A stretch of DNA of 64,000 nt from Lachancea dasiensis (taxonomy: Eukaryota; Ascomycota; Saccharomycetes; Saccharomycetales; Saccharomycetaceae). Each line of letters opens with the position of its first letter. Within the stretch, counting starts at the first letter, position 1. The DNA lies in assembly GCA_900074725.1 (NCBI GenBank), contig LT598461.1, forward strand, positions 558,001 through 622,000. Direction: 5' to 3'. Position numbers and translations under genes: made by a program. The notes beneath the pieces were generated by a model. It was not told where the DNA came from, searched no databases, and saw only the letters and a list, made by a program, of their open reading frames with translations. This document shows, one piece after another, positions 1 to 10,770 of this stretch.

Positions 1-700
1 GCTACTAGAGCTATCTCGCTGGGTGGATGTGTCATTATGGTATCAAGTGACGATGAGGTTGCTATACTATATTGGTAACGGTTTGGCCATCGGAACCGGA
101 CAACATACTGGAAGAGCATGGAAATCCTCCCAGCAAACCAAAAGCTTTATGGAATAGTTGGAGGAAATTTTCACCTGTCTTCTGACCTAAAGTTAGTAGA
201 GTGCGGAATAAAACACAATGTCACCTTGATAAAGGGCTGCCCCGAAATTTGCGGGAAATAACGAAAACCCTGACTTTTTTATGAGATCTTCTCCTGTTAC
301 TGCATCTTCCCGAATGTAAGACTAGGATATTCAAATGTGTAGGGCTTCAGAATGGCCGCGGCTGACATCACTTTACTTCACAGCACGGCGTTATCCGTTC
401 CCTCCGAACAGCAAGGCAGCTCCTAAGCTAAATATTTGGCTAGTTGTATATGTCCACAACATCCGATCAAAGGCAGATGCCTTGCATTCACGTTTCGAAG
501 AGATGAATGGTAACGGCAGGATAGTAAAAGCGCGTCACACTCGTCCAAGATGCTCTGAGCTGTCTCCCATCTTGTAATATCCCAATGTGTAGTTTTACAA
601 AAGACTTATTACAAACACCTTCCTGCTAGAGGTGGCCAAAATCGCAAGGTCAAAAAGACAGGGCTCGTTCACTCCCAGCAGGATCTGCGCTTACGATAGA
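1..700. other. Intergenic, upstream of CDC34
   Basis: No gene recognised. The longest open frame here (335..577, plus, 80 codons) has no recognisable domain and no protein-like composition. The right part must hold the CDC34 promoter. In S. cerevisiae the neighbours of CDC34 and SLM4 are the paired cell-wall genes PST1 and ECM33 (recalled), so the next gene to the left may be their single ancestor, but nothing of it is visible. Confidence 0.5.
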
Positions 701-1522
701 ATGAGCAACCGCAAAAACACGGCCGCCAACTTACTGTTGCGACAATATCGGGAGCTTACCGATGCCAAAAAAGCGATTCCATCGTTTCATATTGAGCTGG
801 ACGATGATTCTAATATATTCCTGTGGAACGTAGGTGTGATGGTACTTAACGAAGACTCAATATACCACGGCGGATATTTCAAGGCGCAGATGCGGTTCCC
901 AGAGGATTTCCCATTTTCCCCGCCCACTTTCCGATTTACGCCTGCGATATACCATCCCAACGTTTACCGCGATGGGAGGCTATGCATTTCGATCCTGCAC
1001 ACTAGCGGCGACCCAACTTCGGAGGAACCGGACTCCGAGACATGGTCACCCGTGCAGACCGTAGAGAGCGTTTTGATCTCAATCGTATCGCTGCTGGAGG
1101 ATCCCAACATCTCGTCTCCAGCTAACGTCGACGCTGCCGTGGACTACCGTAAGAATGTAGACCAGTACAAGCAGCGGGTGCGGCTGGAGGTAGAACGCTC
1201 CAAACAAGATATCCCTGAAGGATTTGTCATGCCCTCTGCACGTACCGCCTACGTGGCTCAACAGCACACAGAACCAGAGGACACCCGTGACCTCGGAGAC
1301 AACTTCTGGTACGACAGTGACGAGGAGGACGATGACGACAACGAGCCCGCTGCCGACATTTACGGGTACGGCCACGATGACGATGAGGACGACGAGGACG
1401 TCCAGTTCGAGGAAGACGATGACCTGAGCGTCGATAACGACAGCGTGATGGACCGGAAGCAACCTTGCAAGGCAGAAGACGAGAGTGAGGAACTTGAGGA
1501 CGAGATGAAGCTGGAAAAGTAA
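701..1522 (+). CDS. CDC34: Cdc34, ubiquitin-conjugating enzyme E2 of the SCF ligase
   Basis: Cdc34 carries ubiquitin on its active cysteine and, with the SCF E3, polyubiquitinates G1/S regulators such as Sic1. The 273-residue protein aligns nearly without gaps to yeast Cdc34 from its first residues (MSNRKNTAANLLLRQYRELT). The UBC fold runs to about residue 170. The active cysteine is C95 in DGRLCIS, followed by the acidic-loop insertion typical of Cdc34 (GDPTSEEPDSETW). The tail after residue 215 is highly acidic and ends in the conserved DNDSVMDRKQP stretch, which serves ubiquitin and SCF binding in the family. The frame is open upstream to 632, but only from a GTG, so the ATG at 701, which matches the family N-terminus, is taken as the start. 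Intact. Confidence 0.97.
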   Translation: MSNRKNTAANLLLRQYRELTDAKKAIPSFHIELDDDSNIFLWNVGVMVLNEDSIYHGGYFKAQMRFPEDFPFSPPTFRFTPAIYHPNVYRDGRLCISILHTSGDPTSEEPDSETWSPVQTVESVLISIVSLLEDPNISSPANVDAAVDYRKNVDQYKQRVRLEVERSKQDIPEGFVMPSARTAYVAQQHTEPEDTRDLGDNFWYDSDEEDDDDNEPAADIYGYGHDDDEDDEDVQFEEDDDLSVDNDSVMDRKQPCKAEDESEELEDEMKLEK

Positions 1523-2039
1523 GACGGCGACATACTGCATGCAACATCTACTCTACATGTATTTTCCGACACATATTGCAGCGTCCTGCACGTAGTGACA
1601 GACTACGACACTGCCAAGTGCAGTGCCCATTCGGAATTCTCACAACAACGACGACAACGGGGATTTCATCATTATTTTACTACTTGTCATTTCACTTTTT
1701 GGTTTTTTTTAATTTTTGGGAGTGGTCCGCAAATCCCGGGGCCTGTAGATCGTTTGTGGACATCCTTGAGAGTTCCTTGGGCCTGGCGAGGAGACCGAGG
1801 AATCCCTCTGCATACAGCTACTCCCTTCCTTACACGGAAAGCTTACATGGATGTCTCCAGGAAAGTCCGAAAGCCTAGCTAAATGTCGATAGACCTATGT
1901 AATTCACACGTGAATAGTGATCCTAATGGTTTTGTTTTAGCGCAAGTCGTAAAGACACTTACTCATAGGTATCAGCTTTATCTCGCAGCGCTAGCGAAAG
2001 TGTCTTTGGAAAGCACTGGGAAGGCTGTGTAATCACAAC
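1523..2039. other. Intergenic, CDC34 to SLM4
   Basis: Contains a T-rich stretch around 1696-1722 and one CACGTG E-box at 1907..1912, about 130 bases before SLM4. Two short overlapping plus-strand frames at 1576..1882 look like chance. No RNA gene seen. Confidence 0.5.
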
Positions 2040-2528
2040 ATGCTACATGGTCAAAATATTCACAAGCTTCTGACGCAAACTTTACGTTCGGTCCAAACTT
2101 TAACCTCTGACCGCGAGGAAGTACTCTACTCATCGATCTTATTATCGGGCCTCAATGGAAGCATTATATCTTACGCAAACCGCGAAGATACTCCCGCGTC
2201 TTACAACAAATCTACCAACAACTTGAAAATGATGTCCCTCCTCATACGGGACAAATGGAATGAAGACCAAATGGATCCCAGTGCGCAGTCCACATCGAGT
2301 TGTTACACTTGCGAGCTGCGGACAGACCCTGAAGATGGAAACTCAGAGGCTACGCATATTTACACTTACGAGATAGAGGACCTGCATGCTTGTGTCGCAC
2401 AGATTCCCAGAAGCGATCTACTACTGCTGTTCATCGGCAGTGGGCAGTATCCCTACGGGCTTGAAGTCCTCAAAATGAAGGCTGCCTTGGAAGGTCTCGC
2501 CAGTATGCAAGGGTACAAGCTGAACTAG
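2040..2528 (+). CDS. SLM4: Slm4/Ego3, subunit of the vacuolar EGO (Ragulator-like) complex
   Basis: Slm4 (Ego3, Gse1) is a roadblock-like subunit of the EGO complex, which tethers the Gtr1-Gtr2 GTPases to the vacuole and signals amino-acid sufficiency to TORC1. The 162-residue length equals the S. cerevisiae protein as I recall it. Conserved stretches include NNLKMMSLLIRDKW (residues about 60-73), the YTYEIEDLHACVAQIP segment, SDLLLLFIGSG, and the C-terminal GYKLN. S. cerevisiae SLM4 is YBR077C on chromosome II, whereas its neighbours here, CDC34 and DBF4, are on chromosome IV there. This is the first sign of interleaved pre-duplication gene order. Confidence 0.93.
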   Translation: MLHGQNIHKLLTQTLRSVQTLTSDREEVLYSSILLSGLNGSIISYANREDTPASYNKSTNNLKMMSLLIRDKWNEDQMDPSAQSTSSCYTCELRTDPEDGNSEATHIYTYEIEDLHACVAQIPRSDLLLLFIGSGQYPYGLEVLKMKAALEGLASMQGYKLN

Positions 2529-3104
2529 AAGAAGACCGGGAAACACGGATAGACGGGCCGAAAGTAATGGTCCGAATGCAATGAACGACCTGCCTGCGAG
2601 CAGGTTCGAAAACGTGCTTAATGATCTAACAATGCTCTACCCTTCACATCATTGCCACAACTAAAACGAAAAAAGAGGGCATGGCGATCTCAGATGAGCG
2701 GCGCCTTGCGCTGGGGATCAATTTGACACCAATGGAGCCTTAGGAACGGCCACGGCACACCATTTCGTGATGTTCCTCATATTGAGCAACTTGGTAGGGA
2801 TCTGGGCTTACACTAATCATAAATAACACCTATCATATACGCACTGAATACAGCGCTGGATGTCCGACCACGCCGCTCGAATCCCCGAGTATTTTCGCTA
2901 ACATAATACATTTTCACAGCGTCAGTTACGAAAAAAGTGATCTAAACTTTCATAATCACATATTACGGAAACGCGAATTGTAACTATCATCGCGTCAAGC
3001 TGGAAAATTCAATTCAGAAGCAAGCTTAGCAAGGAGGTGAAATACAGAATCACATCTCCAGCACTCACCAGCTTTATTGCAAGGCCCGGGGCCGCTCTAT
3101 TACA
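2529..3104. other. Intergenic, promoter of DBF4
   Basis: No gene seen. The DBF4-proximal part carries the two WCGCGW elements listed separately. Confidence 0.5.
2971..2995. promoter_or_regulatory. Pair of MBF-type (WCGCGW) sites upstream of DBF4
   Basis: ACGCGA lies at 2971..2976 and TCGCGT at 2990..2995, 110-135 bases before the DBF4 ATG. Both match the Mbp1/MBF core CGCG with flanking A/T. DBF4 is expressed at G1/S in S. cerevisiae, so use as MCB-like elements is plausible but inferred. Confidence 0.5.
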
Positions 3105-4937
3105 ATGTCGACGTTGAAGAGATCGCCTTTGAAGCAGACGGATAGCAACATTCGGGCTGGAACGCAAGCCGCCGTCAAAAGGCGAAGCGTGGAAAAACTC
3201 GAGATTCAACATCGCAAGAGGGTGAGGACGGTGGAGGGAGGCGGCCGCAGCAGAACTATCGAGGGTGCCGTCCAGCACCAGCACCGGAAAGCGGAGTTCA
3301 AAAAGGTGGACGAAGGGAATGATGAAGGTGAGGAGCGACAGAACGTCAATGACAACAAAACTTCGAACAATAACATAACGGGTGCCAAGTCCGCCAAAAC
3401 CGGTGGGGGTAAGGTCACACCACAGGATTTACTCGAATGGCAAACCAATTGGAGACGAATAATGCGGCGGGACACCAAAATATATTTCGATACCACAGAA
3501 GCATCGCACAAAAACGATAAGAAACGAGACCTTTTGAAGCGAGGGTTCATGTCTTTAGGCGCTCGCATTACACCCTTTTTCGATACCGATGTCACTATTG
3601 TCGTTACGCAGAGGGTGATTCGAGAATATTCACGGTTGCCTGAAACAGATGTGTTGGCCAGGGCCATGATCCGCGAGATGAAGATCTGGGATTACGAGAA
3701 AGCCTCCAGATTTCTGAACAACTTGGATGTGGATTTGGAAGCACAAGAATGCAAGAACCCCCTTCCACCATCCACCTTGTCAAATCTACTACACAACGAA
3801 AAACTTTATGGACCGACCGACCGAGATCCTAGGGCTAAGCGTGAGGACGTCCATTACTTCAAATACCCACACGTTTATCTATATGACCTGTGGCAAGTAT
3901 GGGCGCCGGTAGTGATAGCAGAATGGAGGCCCCAGGAGCTAAACAACCCCGATCGCTTGCCGTATCCTCGCGTCAAACCGGGCACTTTTGGAAGGTGCCC
4001 ATTCGTTGGAGATGGTCATTGCGATGAGCTCAGCGCCAAGAGAATAATGAAGCGCTACAAACGCGACAACCAGAATGAGAAATATGCATTACAATTGCGG
4101 ATTCTTTACCAGAAGTCCGCAGAACCGTTGAGTTATACGTTCGACGAGTTCAAAACTACGAAACCGCTAATTCTATCGCACAACTACCCAAATTCACACG
4201 AGTGCCACGATAAGCTCATGGGCGTGAATACACAGTCCTCGGAAGAAACGCGATCGAATCAATCTGTGGAATCAATAAATTCAAGGGTGGATGCGGACAC
4301 CACCACCGCTAACGCGATAAAGCCACCTGTAAAGACCGTGTGGAAGACTCCCGCGGTCGCAAACCTGCCACCCATGATGATGCTATCCCGCCAGGATACG
4401 GAGGACATGGGTGCGGACGATTTGTGTCGCAAGAAACCACGCATCCCACAAGAGATCAAAGCCAGTGGGGTGGTGCAATCGAACGACGGCTCTGCAGTAC
4501 AGGGTAACGGACTCGGGCCCACGAGGGCTTCGGTGATGAATAAAAACATGCGTACCCTGAACCGATTGGTGGTTGACAAGAAATTTCATGGGGCCACTGT
4601 GAGTCCGGCTAATGCATCAATAGGATCCACGAAACCAGATGAAGGAGAGCACAGCGTCAAGTCGGACGCTGCGAAGCGGCCAACCACGAGTGCTGCGACC
4701 GTCAAGACATCCACGGGTACGACTGCCACCGCTGTTCCCACTGCCACCCCGGCTGCGCATCACGTGAAAATGACTTCGGGTTATTGCGAAAATTGCCGCG
4801 TGAAATACGAATGCCTTGACGAACACATTGGCTCCGAGAAACATCAAGAGTTTGCGCATGATGATTTGAATTTTGAACCCATTGATGCTTTAATCGAGCG
4901 TTTAGCAGCATCCCGAGCATTTACAAATCGCTTTTAA
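3105..4937 (+). CDS. DBF4: Dbf4, regulatory subunit of the Cdc7 (DDK) kinase
   Basis: Dbf4 activates Cdc7 to phosphorylate the Mcm2-7 helicase and fire replication origins. The 610-residue protein shows the family layout. Near the N-terminus is an RxxL destruction-box-like RSPL (residues 6-9). RTIEGA at 50-55 corresponds to the RSIEGA Polo (Cdc5) binding motif of S. cerevisiae Dbf4. A BRCT-like region (motif N) lies roughly at 110-220, motif M (LPYPRVKPGTFGRCPF) near 285-300, and a C-terminal motif-C zinc finger has C561, C564, H574 and H580. A long polar, low-complexity linker separates M from C. It starts at the first ATG and matches YDR052C in family and chromosome IV synteny with CDC34. 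Convergent with the zinc-finger gene that follows. Confidence 0.95.
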   Translation: MSTLKRSPLKQTDSNIRAGTQAAVKRRSVEKLEIQHRKRVRTVEGGGRSRTIEGAVQHQHRKAEFKKVDEGNDEGEERQNVNDNKTSNNNITGAKSAKTGGGKVTPQDLLEWQTNWRRIMRRDTKIYFDTTEASHKNDKKRDLLKRGFMSLGARITPFFDTDVTIVVTQRVIREYSRLPETDVLARAMIREMKIWDYEKASRFLNNLDVDLEAQECKNPLPPSTLSNLLHNEKLYGPTDRDPRAKREDVHYFKYPHVYLYDLWQVWAPVVIAEWRPQELNNPDRLPYPRVKPGTFGRCPFVGDGHCDELSAKRIMKRYKRDNQNEKYALQLRILYQKSAEPLSYTFDEFKTTKPLILSHNYPNSHECHDKLMGVNTQSSEETRSNQSVESINSRVDADTTTANAIKPPVKTVWKTPAVANLPPMMMLSRQDTEDMGADDLCRKKPRIPQEIKASGVVQSNDGSAVQGNGLGPTRASVMNKNMRTLNRLVVDKKFHGATVSPANASIGSTKPDEGEHSVKSDAAKRPTTSAATVKTSTGTTATAVPTATPAAHHVKMTSGYCENCRVKYECLDEHIGSEKHQEFAHDDLNFEPIDALIERLAASRAFTNRF

Positions 4938-5406
4938 CGTAATACTACGCTATCTCTAATAGTGTATAGCTTTGTAATAGAGTCAAATTTGCATACTTCT
5001 TGGGGCCGGGGGTACGCATGCCCGCGACTCAATTCTATACCCGAATCCCGAGTCAGTTATTCAAATTTCACGGAAGAAGTGTGCCCACCTGCACGACGCA
5101 CCATGCATGCAACTATAATTACTAAGCAAAAGACTGTGACGAAAGGTTACATACTGCGTAGAACATGCATCCAGGCGTGGGGTCGGCAGAAATGTATTTG
5201 GGTTGAGCAGGACTCGTGAAACGAGCATTGTGGGCATACAATACTTCGTTTTGATAGAGAGTATACCTTTACAAGAACCTTGTACTGCTAGTCATACACA
5301 CCAATACATATTTACACCGGCGATCAACGCTATATACATTGTTGTGTTTAAATAGTAGTAATGCCTGACGCTCGCACGACGACCAGCGTCCCACGGGCGC
5401 CCTAGA
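4938..5406. other. Intergenic between convergent DBF4 and the zinc-finger gene
   Basis: Two 3' ends meet here, so mainly terminators and UTRs are expected. The open frame 4962..5219 has no recognisable content. Confidence 0.5.
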
Positions 5407-6261
<855 letters not shown>

Positions 6262-6649
6262 TCATTCTTATATACTAGTTATTATTACCATGCGAGGTCC
6301 CAAGTAGAGTAGCTCCACATCTCGCGGCTTCTTGCATGTGCGTCACAGTGGCGATGCGTCTCTTGCAGTAGAGGATCGTCCAAACGGAAGAACAATGAGT
6401 GGAGGAAGTCGGCCAGCTAGTAGCTCATCTACCTATTCCCGTCCCGATTAGGCTATAATTCCCGGTGATGCTATCAAACGCCACATTTTATCAAAGATTA
6501 GGTGCGCCAAACGTTCTTTCGGTGAACCCATTCCTCGTCACTCACCTGCTGAATTTTTTTTCTGTTCCGCCGTGCAGCTCCTGCAGCTCGCGAATTTGGG
6601 TTACCGATGAGTTGACTGATAAAGTAGGTGGATGAACATACAACTCAGC

Positions 6650-6887
6650 ACCAGCACGAATTTGCATGGCTGGTTACCAAGCCGTCGTCGACAATGGCGA
6701 CGATATCATAGCTGCTAGGCTGTCAGTGATTAAGACACTGTGTACGAGAGAGCTACTCATCACATACGTACAGAGTGATACCAGCCATTAATGAAAATGA
6801 AAAGGCTAACCTTCAATACAATGGCCAATTTAACGGTTTATGCCAAAGCCAACCTTTTCATACAATGGCCTGATTTAACGGGCTGGT
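6650..6887. promoter_or_regulatory. Cluster of four Ace2/Swi5 consensus motifs (ACCAGC/GCTGGT)
   Basis: ACCAGC lies at 6650..6655 and 6780..6785, and its complement GCTGGT at 6669..6674 and 6882..6887. ACCAGC is the core bound by Ace2 and Swi5. DSE4 in S. cerevisiae is an Ace2 target expressed in daughter cells. The cluster sits 125-365 bases before the 7012 start. Control of the glucanase gene by Ace2 is therefore a good inference; control of the divergent zinc-finger gene is possible. Confidence 0.65.
6801..6881. repeat. Imperfect tandem duplication in the GH81 promoter
   Basis: A segment at 6801..6836 (core TACAATGGCC, then ATTTAACGG) recurs at about 6844..6881 with small indels and substitutions, giving a period near 43-45 bases. 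The second copy runs straight into the GCTGGT motif at 6882. Confidence 0.7.
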
Positions 6888-7011
6888 TAGGTAGTTAAAG
6901 GGCCCGCCAAGATGGTGGGCCGTGCATTGATTCGTAGTATTTAATGAGGGACGTTGGCGGATGCTTGTATCAAATCAGGAATGTAGCTTCACTTTCAACG
7001 ATCAGTATACC

Positions 7012-10000
7012 ATGCACCCGTCGCTGTTGGTTCTAGCCGCAGCTTATGTCCCCGTCGCATCGGGTATGTTTGCGAATTCGACGGCAATGTATGTCAATTC
7101 GACGGCAATGTATGTCAATTCGACTTGGGGAACAGCAAGCCCCGCCCGTGTGTTGGAAACCGACGCTCTTGAGACGCTGAGTTACACGACTTTGGAGTAC
7201 GGTGAGGTTTATGTGACAACGCCAGATTCCAGACCCGTGCGGGTTTCGGCCTCGAGCAGTGCAGAGAGTCTTACCGCAGCTGGTACTGCGAGCTCATTGA
7301 GTGTGTTCGAAACTGACGGTAGCACTGCGAATACTGTGAGTACGTCTGTGGGTGGTGCAGCAACGGGCCCCACGACTGCTGGGAACCCACAGCTAAGAGT
7401 GAGCAGCCTAGCTAGTAGAGCGATGAGCGTGAGTACAGTTTCACACTCGAGTACTGACCGTGTTGCCGATGAAGCGAGTACCAGCGCGAGTACCAGCGCG
7501 AGCACCAGCGCGAGCACCAGCGGCCCGAGATCAGTCGTCCAAGTCTCTACTTCTCCCGCGAGCCATTGGCTTACCCACACGGCGTCCTCGTCCACTAGTA
7601 CCATTCACAAGGCTACTGTGACTACCTCGACTAGTGTGTCTGCATCGTACGTCTCCACAGTTTCGTCCAGATCCGAAATGCCATTGGTAACCCATTCTTT
7701 GGCCAGCTCCTCGCTGTCGCAGAGCATATCCACTTCCTATACTGCTCCGAAAACCATTACAGAGTCGAGCACCATAAGTGTAGCTAGTGACGAAAGCAGC
7801 GGCAGCAACAGCAGTGGGCCAAGCACTTTGCATCAAAGCAAAAGTGGGATGAACTCAATGAGTTCGATTTCTGAGTCTAGAGAGGTGGCTTCCATGAGCA
7901 ACGACATAATACGCTCCGATATTTCCACTTCCTTTAGCTCGTCTCCCTATGTGATCATTCCTTCATTGTCCATTGCGTCTTCCGAGAGCCGCGTGCCCAC
8001 TGTTACTGGGGCCTCATCTATTGCGGGGGCTTCGGCTTTGATAAGCTCATTCTCCTTCTCTACGTCTACCCTAACGATTGGATCTTTGAGCGTCGACCCA
8101 TCGTCCGCCACCGCCTTCCCATTTTCGAACACGTCCTTGGCATCCTCGTCTTATTCTGCCTTCCCTATTGTTAGTATGGCGAATTCTACAGCTAGTTCAG
8201 CGACTTTCCCCTCCAGCACACAAGCAACAAGCGTGAGATCCAGCTCCTCAACCGGCACCGAAACTACAAACAACTCTACGTCCAATAGCTCCACCACAAA
8301 TGTTCTCCCGGTATCGATGTCCGGCACCATGAGCGCAGGCGAGTTTGGAAGTTCATCTGAACCCCATATATACTCAACGTCGCCTAGCTCATCAACGTCC
8401 CCTAGCTCATCAGCGTCTCCTAGCTCATCAACGTCCCCTAGCTCATCGGTGTCCCCAAGCTCATCGGCGTCCCCAAGCTCATCGACGTCCCCTATCTCCT
8501 CAAGCTCCTCAGCTACCTTAAGCTCGTCAACGTCGTCAAGTTCCTCAAGCTCCTCGACCTCGGTCCCGGCATTGTCCTCCACTTCCGTCTCCTCCGCCAC
8601 AGCCTCTAGCGTCAACCTATTCAACGCTATCGACACAGAAGCTCCTCCTTCCGTATTTGCTAGACACTCTAACCCGCTCGATCTCTCAAATGGTGTTCTC
8701 AACTCTGATGCGCCCTATGAAACCAACAAGTTTTACACCAATTTGATTGTAGGTGATCAATCCAGTGCATCCTTCGTATATCCATACTCCCTATGGAAAT
8801 ACTCATCCAACGACGCGTATGGGTTTGCTGTTTCTCACACTACGAAAGAGCAGTACGCCTTTGGAAACTATGACAGTGCAGGCTATTCTGAGTATCTAGT
8901 CAACCCGTTAGGCATTGCCTCACTCGTATTTTCGGCAACATCCTTCGCTCAGTCGAGTTTCAACATGTTCGTAAGTGACATGACCATGTCGTCTTGCGAT
9001 GTTACCATCAACGATGGCTCTACCAGCAATATTCTACAAATTCCTCTAGTACAAGGCATGGGCTTCTCCACCGGTATCTACCACGGATCTTTAACGCCAG
9101 TTATCAGAACATCTGCAGCATTCATGTCATTAGAACAAGTTTCCTCTGATGTCTTGCCCGAGGGTGTTTTGAAATATCGTATTGGGTTGAACAGCGGCTC
9201 GACCTGGCTGATATATGTGACCTTACCGGACGGCTACTCCGAAGACTCATTTTCTTTTACCTATTCAGATGCCTCGACAATACTCGGATCTCAGGCAATT
9301 GACGGCCTGATCGTTCAATTTGCCGTGGCTCCTGATGACGACGCTTACGAAACCTACTATGATAACGCGGCTGGTATGTACCCAACAACCTTCGAATTAA
9401 CAGGTTCCTCAGATGGGGCCACCGCGCAATACTCATTCGAGTACCAAACTTCAGGTAAGTCAGTCTCCGGTAACACCATGGTTTTTGCATTTCCCCACCA
9501 CATGTCTGCTCTTTCTACGGCCTCGCAAGCTGCTCTCACTGGCATTACGTTACAATCGACCACGAAGGGTACTATGCAAGGCTTATTGTCCAATAGTATA
9601 TCTTTCACCGAAAGCATAAACACTGAAATAGGCTGGTTGCCTTGGTCTTCTCAGTTGGGTGAAAACAGTCTCAGCTACAGCACCGAACAGTTAAAACTAC
9701 TTGCGGAAACTGCCAATTCAGAAATCAACATTAATGTTTGGGACTCAATCTGCGGGCTCAACACATATTACTTGGGCAAGGTAGCCGACAAGTACAGTTA
9801 TATTCTTCTAACAATCGCCGATATCTTGCAAGACTCTGAAGTCGCGCAGGCCGTGGTCGCTAATTTGAAAGAAGCGATGGACAACGTGGCCTTGAACCAA
9901 CAGCTGTATCCATTGTACTACGACACCAAATTCGGCGGTATTGTTTCATCCGGGGATTGGGCATCCACCTCCACGGGCTATGACTTTGGCAACACATACT

Positions 10001-10770
10001 ACAACGACCATCATTTCCATTACGGGTACATCATTCACGCTGCGGCAGTCCTGGGGCGGATAGATCAAGAACAAGGTGGAACCTGGGCTCAGGAGAACAA
10101 GGGCTTTGTCAACAGTTTGATAAGGGACGTCGCCAACCCTAGCTCTTCGGATTCATTTTTCCCGGTTTCCCGTATGTTTGACTGGTTTGGAGGCCACTCA
10201 TGGGCCGCCGGGCTCTTCGCTAATCCTAACGGTAAAAATGAAGAATCTAGTTCCGAGGATTACAACTTTGCGTACGCAATGAAGCTTTGGGGGTCTGTGA
10301 TTGGCGATGAATCAATGGAAAGACGCGCGGATGTCATGATTGCGATAATGAAGAGGTCCATGAACTCGTATTTCCTCATGGCTGAAGACAACGAAGTGGA
10401 ACCTTCTGAAATCTGCGGAAATCAGGTTGCAGGCATTTTGTTTGACAACATCATCGACTACACGACTTACTTTGGCACCGCAGTGCAGTATAAGCACGGT
10501 ATTCACATGATTCCGATCACACCTGTATCTTCCGAAATCAGAACGCCGTCTTTTGTGCAGCAAGAATGGGAAGGGACACTAAGCACGGTGGTCGATGGAC
10601 TCAGCGATGGTTGGAAAGGGCTCTTGAAATTAAATCAAGCGTTGTACGATCCAGTGAGCGCTTATGAGTTCTTTTCGGCCTCAGACTTCGATTATGGTAC
10701 TTTGGACAACGGTATGTCAAGGACTTGGTCGCTGGCATTTTCTGGGGGGCTTGCTTACTCTTCGGCATAG
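7012..10770 (+). CDS. DSE4: Secreted GH81 endo-1,3-beta-glucanase, Dse4/Eng1 type
   Basis: This family hydrolyses internal beta-1,3-glucan bonds; yeast Dse4/Eng1 digests the daughter side of the septum at cell separation. The start at 7012 gives a signal peptide ([18 protein letters not shown]), whereas the in-frame ATG at 6961 would place 17 polar residues before it. The 1252-residue protein continues with a Ser/Thr-rich, probably heavily O-mannosylated region to about residue 540, including three short repeat arrays, then a GH81 domain from about 555 to the end. D999 (in NDHHFHYGY) and the pair E1078/E1082 in the ESSSE motif match the expected catalytic positions of GH81. S. cerevisiae Dse4 is about 1117 residues, so the extra length is in the linker. 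DSE4 is on another chromosome (YNR067C) in S. cerevisiae, so this location is not syntenic by my recollection. Confidence 0.9.
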   Translation: MHPSLLVLAAAYVPVASGMFANSTAMYVNSTAMYVNSTWGTASPARVLETDALETLSYTTLEYGEVYVTTPDSRPVRVSASSSAESLTAAGTASSLSVFETDGSTANTVSTSVGGAATGPTTAGNPQLRVSSLASRAMSVSTVSHSSTDRVADEASTSASTSASTSASTSGPRSVVQVSTSPASHWLTHTASSSTSTIHKATVTTSTSVSASYVSTVSSRSEMPLVTHSLASSSLSQSISTSYTAPKTITESSTISVASDESSGSNSSGPSTLHQSKSGMNSMSSISESREVASMSNDIIRSDISTSFSSSPYVIIPSLSIASSESRVPTVTGASSIAGASALISSFSFSTSTLTIGSLSVDPSSATAFPFSNTSLASSSYSAFPIVSMANSTASSATFPSSTQATSVRSSSSTGTETTNNSTSNSSTTNVLPVSMSGTMSAGEFGSSSEPHIYSTSPSSSTSPSSSASPSSSTSPSSSVSPSSSASPSSSTSPISSSSSATLSSSTSSSSSSSSTSVPALSSTSVSSATASSVNLFNAIDTEAPPSVFARHSNPLDLSNGVLNSDAPYETNKFYTNLIVGDQSSASFVYPYSLWKYSSNDAYGFAVSHTTKEQYAFGNYDSAGYSEYLVNPLGIASLVFSATSFAQSSFNMFVSDMTMSSCDVTINDGSTSNILQIPLVQGMGFSTGIYHGSLTPVIRTSAAFMSLEQVSSDVLPEGVLKYRIGLNSGSTWLIYVTLPDGYSEDSFSFTYSDASTILGSQAIDGLIVQFAVAPDDDAYETYYDNAAGMYPTTFELTGSSDGATAQYSFEYQTSGKSVSGNTMVFAFPHHMSALSTASQAALTGITLQSTTKGTMQGLLSNSISFTESINTEIGWLPWSSQLGENSLSYSTEQLKLLAETANSEININVWDSICGLNTYYLGKVADKYSYILLTIADILQDSEVAQAVVANLKEAMDNVALNQQLYPLYYDTKFGGIVSSGDWASTSTGYDFGNTYYNDHHFHYGYIIHAAAVLGRIDQEQGGTWAQENKGFVNSLIRDVANPSSSDSFFPVSRMFDWFGGHSWAAGLFANPNGKNEESSSEDYNFAYAMKLWGSVIGDESMERRADVMIAIMKRSMNSYFLMAEDNEVEPSEICGNQVAGILFDNIIDYTTYFGTAVQYKHGIHMIPITPVSSEIRTPSFVQQEWEGTLSTVVDGLSDGWKGLLKLNQALYDPVSAYEFFSASDFDYGTLDNGMSRTWSLAFSGGLAYSSA
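7075..7124 (+). repeat. 21-base tandem repeat in the GH81 gene (AMYVNST units)
   Basis: Two identical 21-base units at 7075..7095 and 7096..7116, then a partial third. They encode repeated NSTAMYV, which carries N-glycosylation sequons just after the signal peptide. Confidence 0.85.
7474..7521 (+). repeat. 12-base tandem repeat in the GH81 gene (ASTS units)
   Basis: Four 12-base units, two GCGAGTACCAGC and two GCGAGCACCAGC, encode repeated Ala-Ser-Thr-Ser. Each unit happens to contain ACCAGC. Confidence 0.85.
8374..8499 (+). repeat. 18-base tandem repeat in the GH81 gene (SSTSPS units)
   Basis: Seven 18-base units with third-position and occasional first-position changes encode a hexapeptide of the form SSxSPS, where x is Thr, Ala or Val, ending in SSTSPI. 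Such arrays change length by slippage and extend the wall-spanning linker. Confidence 0.85.

Noticed and set aside
632-700. Upstream extension of CDC34
   Set aside because: It starts with GTG and has no homology, whereas the ATG at 701 gives the conserved N-terminus. The same logic moved the starts of ALG14, RSM10, TRM7, ECM2, ARP7, PKC1, RTG3, the zinc-finger gene, the YBR071W-like gene and the DsbA-like gene.
1576-1882. Two overlapping plus-strand frames of about 100 codons between CDC34 and SLM4
   Set aside because: Mutually overlapping in different frames, low-quality composition, and within the SLM4 promoter.
2595-2625. Possible tRNA B-box (GGTTCGAA)
   Set aside because: Not followed by the required TCC, and no A-box or cloverleaf could be drawn. 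No other B-box-like sequence in the window survived inspection.
8151-8702. Acidic antisense frame of 183 codons opposite the GH81 serine repeats
   Set aside because: The Glu/Leu/Asp repeats are the reverse complement of the Ser/Pro codon array, not an independent protein.
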